From NCBI GenBank assembly GCA_965554225.1, contig CBEVZC010000108.1, positions 1 to 10,196 on the forward strand: a stretch of 10,196 nt of DNA, in the 5' to 3' direction. The DNA is from BMS3ABIN04 sp965554225 (GTDB lineage Bacteria; Bacteroidota; Ignavibacteria; Ignavibacteriales; Melioribacteraceae). Position 1 is the stretch's first letter, and every line of letters begins with the position of its first letter. Made by a program: the position numbers and the translations under genes. Positions 5,703 through 10,196 of the stretch are shown here, piece after piece. Below the pieces are notes generated by a model, which worked only from the letters and a program-made list of their open reading frames with translations, was not told the DNA's origin and ran no database searches.

Positions 5703-6146
5703 ATGAAAGTAATATTAAGAAAAAATTATACTAACTTAGGAAAAGTTGGTGATCTTGTAGATGTTAAAGATGGTTTTGCACGAAACTATTTATTACCCAA
5801 ACAAATAGCATACGCTGCTACAAAAGGTAATATAAGCGCTCTTGAAGAAGAGAAAAAGCAAATAGCCAAGGCAGAAGCTAAACATTTAGAAAAAGCAAAA
5901 AATATGGCTGCCGAACTTCAGAAACTGTCCATAACAATACCTGTAAAAGTTGGTGAAGAAGACAAGGTCTTTGGTTCTGTTACTACTCAAATGATTGCCG
6001 ACGCATTAAAGGAAAAGAATTACGATATTGATAAACGTAAAATTGTAATTAACGAGCCTATAAAATCGTTGGGAATATATGATGTGAATGTTAAACTTCA
6101 CTCTGAAATAAATGCAGTAGTTAAAACTTGGGTTGTTCGAGAGTAG
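5703..6146 (+). CDS. rplI: 50S ribosomal protein bL9
   Basis: bL9 binds 23S rRNA at the base of the L1 stalk and reaches along the ribosome surface; it helps maintain reading fidelity. The 147 residues match the usual length of about 148-150. The N-terminal domain holds MKVILRKNYTNLGKVGD (1-17) and the signature VKDGFARNYLLPKQIA (21-36). A long charged connecting helix covers about 42-76 and is rich in Glu, Lys and Ala. The C-terminal domain includes VFGSVTTQMIADAL (89-102) and IDKRKIVINEPIKSLGIYDV (109-128). It is the last gene of the operon, with a strong terminator starting 20 bases after the stop. Nothing is missing or unusual. Confidence 0.97.
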   Translation: MKVILRKNYTNLGKVGDLVDVKDGFARNYLLPKQIAYAATKGNISALEEEKKQIAKAEAKHLEKAKNMAAELQKLSITIPVKVGEEDKVFGSVTTQMIADALKEKNYDIDKRKIVINEPIKSLGIYDVNVKLHSEINAVVKTWVVRE

Positions 6147-6166
6147 TTGAACATCTAAAATTCATT

Positions 6167-6203
6167 AAAAATAAAAACCGGCACAACGTCGGTTTTTATT
6201 TTT
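6167..6203 (+). terminator. Intrinsic terminator after rplI
   Basis: AAAAATAAAAACCG (6167-6180) is perfectly complementary to CGGTTTTTATTTTT (6190-6203). One G-U and one C-G pair extend the stem inward, leaving a five-base loop (6183-6187). The right arm doubles as the U-rich tract. The left arm is A-rich, so the element would also work on the opposite strand, although no gene on that strand is seen to need it. It cleanly ends the ribosomal operon. Confidence 0.9.
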
Positions 6204-6355
6204 AAACACATTTTTCTTTCTGAAAATCTGACTGAAATAGCGATTTAATGTATAAGCCAGATAATTTTTTGATGGATTTTTTATCTATATCCATCTATAT
6301 TAGTAATCTTGTTTTAAAATAATATAATTAGATAATCCTTAAATTAGAGTAAAAA
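6204..6355 (+). promoter_or_regulatory. secDF upstream region with candidate promoter
   Basis: No gene is visible in this AT-rich gap. The clearest promoter candidate is TTGTTT (6309-6314), 16 bases, GATAAT (6331-6336), which would give a start near 6343 and a very short leader. A TATAAT at 6323-6328 has no good upstream box at normal distance. Another option is TATATT (6296-6301). Two ATCTATAT copies lie at 6283-6290 and 6293-6300, ten bases apart. A promoter is expected because the preceding terminator is strong, but which of these boxes is used is unclear. Confidence 0.35.
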
Positions 6356-9300
6356 ATGAAAGAATTAAGATTTAGAATTATTGTTATAATAGCAGCTTTT
6401 GCATTAAGTCTTTACTTATTATATCCCACTTACAAAGACTATCAATTTAATACTAAGATAGAACAAACCCTCTATTCAATTAAAGATAGTATTCAACAAA
6501 AGGATCCATCTATTACTAAACTCCAACTTCAGCAAATTATTGATTTTAAAGAAGATAGCATTAGAGTCTCGGATCCTGCAATTCGTAAAGCTAGAGAAAA
6601 AAGAATAAAATTAGGACTTGATCTTCAAGGTGGTATGTATTTGGTTATGGAAGTTAATACGATTAAATTACTTGAAAAATTAGCTAAGGATCCCGATCAA
6701 ACATTTAACGAACTCCTAAAGGAAACAGAAGTTGAATCGAAAACTTCGGACGAAGATGTTGTAGATATATTAGCAAATAAATTGAAAGAAAAGGAAATAA
6801 GGCTTAGCAGATATTTCGGTACAATCAGACAAGACGATAGCGATATAATTAGCGACTTAAAGAAGCAAGAAGATGATGCTGTAAGCAGAGCGATAGAAAT
6901 TATAAGGAATAGAGTCGATCAATACGGTGTATCGGAACCGAGTATTCAAAAACAAGGTGCACGCAGGATAATTGTTGAGTTACCAGGTATAGCAAAGAAA
7001 GAAGAAGCAAAAAGTCTTTTGCAAGGAAGAGCGTTATTAGAATTTAAACTACTCAAGGATCCTAATTTTGCTTTCCCGATTATGAATAAAATTGACGAAA
7101 TTTTAGCAAAGGAAAGCATTACCGATTCTACGGAGAAAAAATCCGATGAGGAATTGAAAGATTCATTACAGCAAGATCAACAATTATCTAAAGAAGAATT
7201 TGCAAAAAAGCATCCTTTCTTTTCAATTGCCCGGCTTATTTCACAGAACTCTGCAGATGCTCTTGTAAAAGAATCTGACAAGGCAAGGCTTTTAAACTAC
7301 CTTGGCAGACCCGAGATTAAAAATATAATACCAGATAATGCTGAATTTTTATTTTCGGCTAAACCGAAAGTTGTTCAAGATGGAATTAAATATTATAAAC
7401 TTTACTTGGTCAACAAAAGACCTGAACTAACCGGTGGAGTTATAGTAGACGCGCGCTCAACAATTGACCCTCAAACCTCCAGTCCAATGGTTACGATGAC
7501 AATGAATGGTGAAGGAGCACGAGAATGGGCTAGAATTACCGGAGCCAACATAGGTAAAAGATGTGCAATTGTTCTGGATAATGTTGTTTATACCGCCCCG
7601 GTCATTCAAGGTAAAATTCCAAGCGGTCAATCCCAAATTACAGGAATGGGAGATCTTGAAGAAGCTAAACTTGTTTCAATTGTTCTAAAAGCCGGTGCAC
7701 TTCCAGCACCTATAGATATTATAGAAGAAAGAACAGTTGGACCCTCTTTAGGACAAGATTCAATTTCGCAAGGTTTTACTTCCGCAATCATCGGCTTTTT
7801 ATTAGTCGCATTATTTATGCTGTTATATTATAAATTATCAGGTACGTTTGCAGATCTTGCCCTGCTTTGTACAATGGTTTTTATTATGGGTGTTCTCGCA
7901 GCATTTAATGCAACTTTAACCCTTCCGGGCATTGCAGGTATTATTTTAACAATAGGTATGGCCGTTGATGCTAATGTAATTATCTTCGAAAGAATCAGAG
8001 AAGAATTAGCAACTGGTAAAACTGTTAAAGCTGCCGTAGACAGTGGTTTTGCAAATTCTTACTCAGCAATATTTGATGCAAACATTACAACATTCTTCAC
8101 AGCAATAATTTTATACCAGTTTGGAAGCGGTCCTGTTCAAGGTTTTGCTCTTACACTTATGATTGGTATTATTGCTAGTTTGTTTAGTGCTTTAGTAATT
8201 ACAAAAGTTCTCTACGAATATATGATTTACAAAAATAAAAAAGTCGATTTTGGATTTCGTAAAAGTATTTTCCGCAACCCAAATTACGATTTCTTAGGAC
8301 ATAGGAAAATAGCTTATGCAATTTCCGGAACCTTATTTGTGATTGGAATTCTTAGTATACTTATTCGCGGACTGAATTTGGGAATTGATTTCAAAGGCGG
8401 ATCCGATATAGCACTGGAATTTCAAAAACCTATTACGATTTCCCAAATGAGAAACCAACTTAATAATATTGGAATAGGGAATGTTGAAGTAAAAACTTTC
8501 GGTAACGATCAAGGTTTGCTTGTAAGAACAGAATTACAAGAATTGCCGCATGACTTAGTCCCTAAGGTGCTGAAATCAATAGAGCAGGTTATTAATAAAG
8601 CGGAACCTGGCGTTAAAAAATCGATTATTGATTCAACATCCAACTCAATTGTTTACGAATTTAAGGATCCGGAAACAACAAACAATACTATTGCATACTT
8701 AACGGCTGAAGGCTTTCAAGCATCTAAAGTTGAACAGGGATCTGAAAATAAGAAGATGTTGATACGTGTAAGTGTTTCAAATTGGATTGAAGAAAATTTG
8801 CGTGCTACATATAAAGATAATCCGTTTAAGATGCTTAAAGAGGAAAAAGTTGGTCCCAAAATAGGTAAGGAATTAAAAACGGACGCTGTTATTGCTATTG
8901 TTCTTGCTCTTTTGGTAATTCTTATTTATTTGGGTTTCAGATTTAAATTTGCGTTTGCTAGCGGCGCCGTTCTAGCTTTGTTTCACGATGTTACGATAAC
9001 ACTAGGTTTGTTCTCTCTTTTATATGGGTTAGTTTCATTTCTTAATCTTGAAATATCAATTGACGTAGTTGCTGCGTTTTTAACCTTAGTAGGTTATTCT
9101 ATTAACGATACCGTGATTGTATTCGACCGTGTAAGAGAAGATTTGAAAATTCATAAGACTGCACCACTAAAAGACAATATTAACGCTGCTATAAATAAAA
9201 CTCTAAGTAGGACAATTGTAACGAGTTCAACAACCTTACTTGTTGTTGCTGTTGTACTTTTCTTTGGAGGTGAAGTTCTAAGAGGATTTTCATTTACTTT

Positions 9301-9400
9301 ATTCTTTGGAATTATCATAGGAACATATTCATCCATATTCATTGCAAGTGCTTTCGTTTATGAATATGCTGTTAAAAAACAGGCTAAAATGAAGTTTTAG
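6356..9400 (+). CDS. secDF: Fused protein translocase subunit SecD-SecF
   Basis: SecDF is an RND-family inner-membrane protein that uses the ion gradient to pull secreted proteins through SecYEG. This 1,014-residue protein is a SecD half (about 1-630) joined to a SecF half (about 645-1014), with roughly 12 membrane segments. SecD marks are the first segment (6-24), RIKLGLDLQGG (83-93), IIRNRVDQYGVSEPSIQ (183-199) and GMAVDANVIIFERIREE (534-550) with Asp538 at the ion-relay position. SecF marks are GLNLGIDFKGGSD (672-684), VGPKIG (832-837), ALFHDVTITLG (874-884) and YSINDTVIVFDRVRED (914-929). The large SecD periplasmic domain has a charged insertion (about 250-330). The SecF periplasmic domain is about 160 residues, against about 100 in E. 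coli, and seems to contain a duplicated unit (see findings). Only a weak GAG lies before the ATG. Fusions of this kind are typical of Bacteroidota relatives. Confidence 0.97.
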   Translation: MKELRFRIIVIIAAFALSLYLLYPTYKDYQFNTKIEQTLYSIKDSIQQKDPSITKLQLQQIIDFKEDSIRVSDPAIRKAREKRIKLGLDLQGGMYLVMEVNTIKLLEKLAKDPDQTFNELLKETEVESKTSDEDVVDILANKLKEKEIRLSRYFGTIRQDDSDIISDLKKQEDDAVSRAIEIIRNRVDQYGVSEPSIQKQGARRIIVELPGIAKKEEAKSLLQGRALLEFKLLKDPNFAFPIMNKIDEILAKESITDSTEKKSDEELKDSLQQDQQLSKEEFAKKHPFFSIARLISQNSADALVKESDKARLLNYLGRPEIKNIIPDNAEFLFSAKPKVVQDGIKYYKLYLVNKRPELTGGVIVDARSTIDPQTSSPMVTMTMNGEGAREWARITGANIGKRCAIVLDNVVYTAPVIQGKIPSGQSQITGMGDLEEAKLVSIVLKAGALPAPIDIIEERTVGPSLGQDSISQGFTSAIIGFLLVALFMLLYYKLSGTFADLALLCTMVFIMGVLAAFNATLTLPGIAGIILTIGMAVDANVIIFERIREELATGKTVKAAVDSGFANSYSAIFDANITTFFTAIILYQFGSGPVQGFALTLMIGIIASLFSALVITKVLYEYMIYKNKKVDFGFRKSIFRNPNYDFLGHRKIAYAISGTLFVIGILSILIRGLNLGIDFKGGSDIALEFQKPITISQMRNQLNNIGIGNVEVKTFGNDQGLLVRTELQELPHDLVPKVLKSIEQVINKAEPGVKKSIIDSTSNSIVYEFKDPETTNNTIAYLTAEGFQASKVEQGSENKKMLIRVSVSNWIEENLRATYKDNPFKMLKEEKVGPKIGKELKTDAVIAIVLALLVILIYLGFRFKFAFASGAVLALFHDVTITLGLFSLLYGLVSFLNLEISIDVVAAFLTLVGYSINDTVIVFDRVREDLKIHKTAPLKDNINAAINKTLSRTIVTSSTTLLVVAVVLFFGGEVLRGFSFTLFFGIIIGTYSSIFIASAFVYEYAVKKQAKMKF

Positions 9401-9420
9401 TTTATAGTTTGACTTTTAAG

Positions 9421-9449
9421 AAGCCAAGCATTTAATGTTTGGCTTTTTT
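9421..9449 (+). terminator. Intrinsic terminator after secDF
   Basis: AAGCCAAGCAT (9421-9431) and ATGTTTGGCTT (9435-9445) form an 11-pair stem with one G-U pair and a TTA loop, followed by a T-tract through 9449. It lies 20 bases after the secDF stop. On the minus strand the tail would be only CTT then AAAA, so it is a weaker terminator for the convergent gene. Confidence 0.88.
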
Positions 9450-9536
9450 CTTATCCAAGAACAATCCATCTTTTTTAATTCCTTAACTTGTGTTTCCATA
9501 AAGAATATATAGCTAAGATTGAATCAACGTAAATCT

Positions 9537-10190
9537 TTAATGGGTAATAGTAGAAAGGACGAATAATATTTGAGCGGTATAATATGTTAACAAAACTATT
9601 TCTTCGGAAAACATTAACTGTTTTTTAAATTTATTAATTGCTAAGACCGTATCTGAAATAACAAAGAGTATCCCGCCTGTTAGAACAAACAAGTTTAGTA
9701 AATTTGTTTGATCCAGATACCTGCTAATAGCAGTCCAAAGCATCAAAGATATTACAATAATATAAACAGCAACAGGAAGGATATTTGAACCTAAACTATT
9801 TTTCAAATATAGAAACATTAAAACCGAATAAATAAGAACTATCGACAAAATAAAATAATTATATTGATGAACATTCATAGTAAAAGCATAGATGTAAAAA
9901 ACATGAGCAACAAGAAATGCAAACAAGCCATACTTAAAATACTTTTTTGACAGCATCAAAAAAATATCTCCTACTAAAGAAAATATAAGTCCAAATAATA
10001 TCCAAAAGGCGTATTGAGCATGTCCGTTCCAAGTGAATAATAAAAGAAAAATAATTAAAAGCATTGTAAGAGGTTTAAAAATCATAAACAGCAACTTATT
10101 TAATACATGCTTAGACCAAATAACAATAATTGCAGATAGAATAATTAGTCGTTCCTTATGAACAAGTAAATCCGAGATAAAGATAGTCAT
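9537..10190 (-). CDS. YhhN/TMEM86-family membrane protein (putative lysoplasmalogenase)
   Basis: This 217-residue, very hydrophobic protein has about eight predicted membrane segments. It matches the YhhN family, whose animal member TMEM86B hydrolyses the vinyl-ether bond of lysoplasmalogens; the role of most bacterial members is unproven. Family-like features are FKPLTM (38-43), SLVGDIFLML with Asp75 (71-80), the GLFAFLVAHVFY stretch with His96 (88-99), GGILFVISDTVLA with Asp180 (172-184), and TYYTAQ with Gln207 (202-207). The two aspartates in membrane segments are the conserved, probably catalytic ones. ATG 10188-10190 is taken as the start because it gives a normal family length, but the window ends six bases upstream without an in-frame stop or a visible ribosome binding site, so a longer N-terminus is possible. 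It converges on secDF and appears functionally unrelated to it. Confidence 0.85.
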   Translation of the reverse strand: MTIFISDLLVHKERLIILSAIIVIWSKHVLNKLLFMIFKPLTMLLIIFLLLFTWNGHAQYAFWILFGLIFSLVGDIFLMLSKKYFKYGLFAFLVAHVFYIYAFTMNVHQYNYFILSIVLIYSVLMFLYLKNSLGSNILPVAVYIIVISLMLWTAISRYLDQTNLLNLFVLTGGILFVISDTVLAINKFKKQLMFSEEIVLLTYYTAQILFVLSTITH

Positions 10191-10196
10191 TAATGA

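Noticed and set aside
9151..9342. 63-codon minus-strand frame inside secDF
   Set aside because: Antisense to conserved SecF membrane segments, with no ribosome binding site or homology.
1..10196. CRISPR, insertion sequence, phage, toxin-antitoxin or tRNA content
   Set aside because: No regularly spaced repeats, transposase, terminal inverted repeats or cloverleaf-like sequences were seen; all long genes belong to known families.

Overview
This is a chromosomal housekeeping segment from an AT-rich bacterium (about one third G+C by eye). No mobile element, CRISPR array, phage gene or defence gene is visible. The best guess for the host is the Bacteroidota/Ignavibacteriota/Chlorobi group. The reasons are a fused SecD-SecF protein of about 1,000 residues, a prs-bL25-pth gene string, a K+-dependent-type membrane pyrophosphatase, and two promoters that fit the TTTG / TAnnTTTG pattern of Bacteroidota as well as a sigma70-like reading. 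The strong Shine-Dalgarno sequences on several genes would be unusual for a classical Bacteroidia member, so an early-branching relative such as Ignavibacteria is favoured. This placement is inference.

Layout. Positions 1-168 are a non-coding leader with a well-formed promoter. Operon A follows on the plus strand: prs (PRPP synthase), rplY/ctc (bL25), pth (peptidyl-tRNA hydrolase, TTG start) and hppA (membrane pyrophosphatase, overlapping pth by ATGA). A second promoter with the same TATATTTGC core straddles the end of hppA. It is followed by a leader hairpin and operon B: rpsF (bS6), ssb, rpsR (bS18) and rplI (bL9), closed by a strong intrinsic terminator at 6167-6203. A 150-bp intergenic region then leads to secDF, a single 1,014-residue SecD-SecF fusion with its own terminator at 9421-9449. 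Facing it on the minus strand is a YhhN/TMEM86-family membrane protein that runs to the right edge of the window.

How the genes work together. Operon A joins nucleotide precursor supply (PRPP) and translation upkeep (bL25, Pth) to an ion pump driven by pyrophosphate. PPi is the by-product of PRPP-using transferases and of tRNA charging. Operon B is the widespread bS6-SSB-bS18-bL9 cluster, with a leader that could allow feedback by the bS6:bS18 pair. SecDF uses an ion gradient to pull exported proteins across the membrane, and HppA helps maintain such a gradient.

The most interesting details are an apparent 80-residue tandem duplication in the SecF periplasmic domain, a terminator-like hairpin inside pth, an SSB without the usual DDIPF-type tip, the rpsF leader that may mask its ribosome binding site, and the matched promoters. 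I found no convincing undescribed system.
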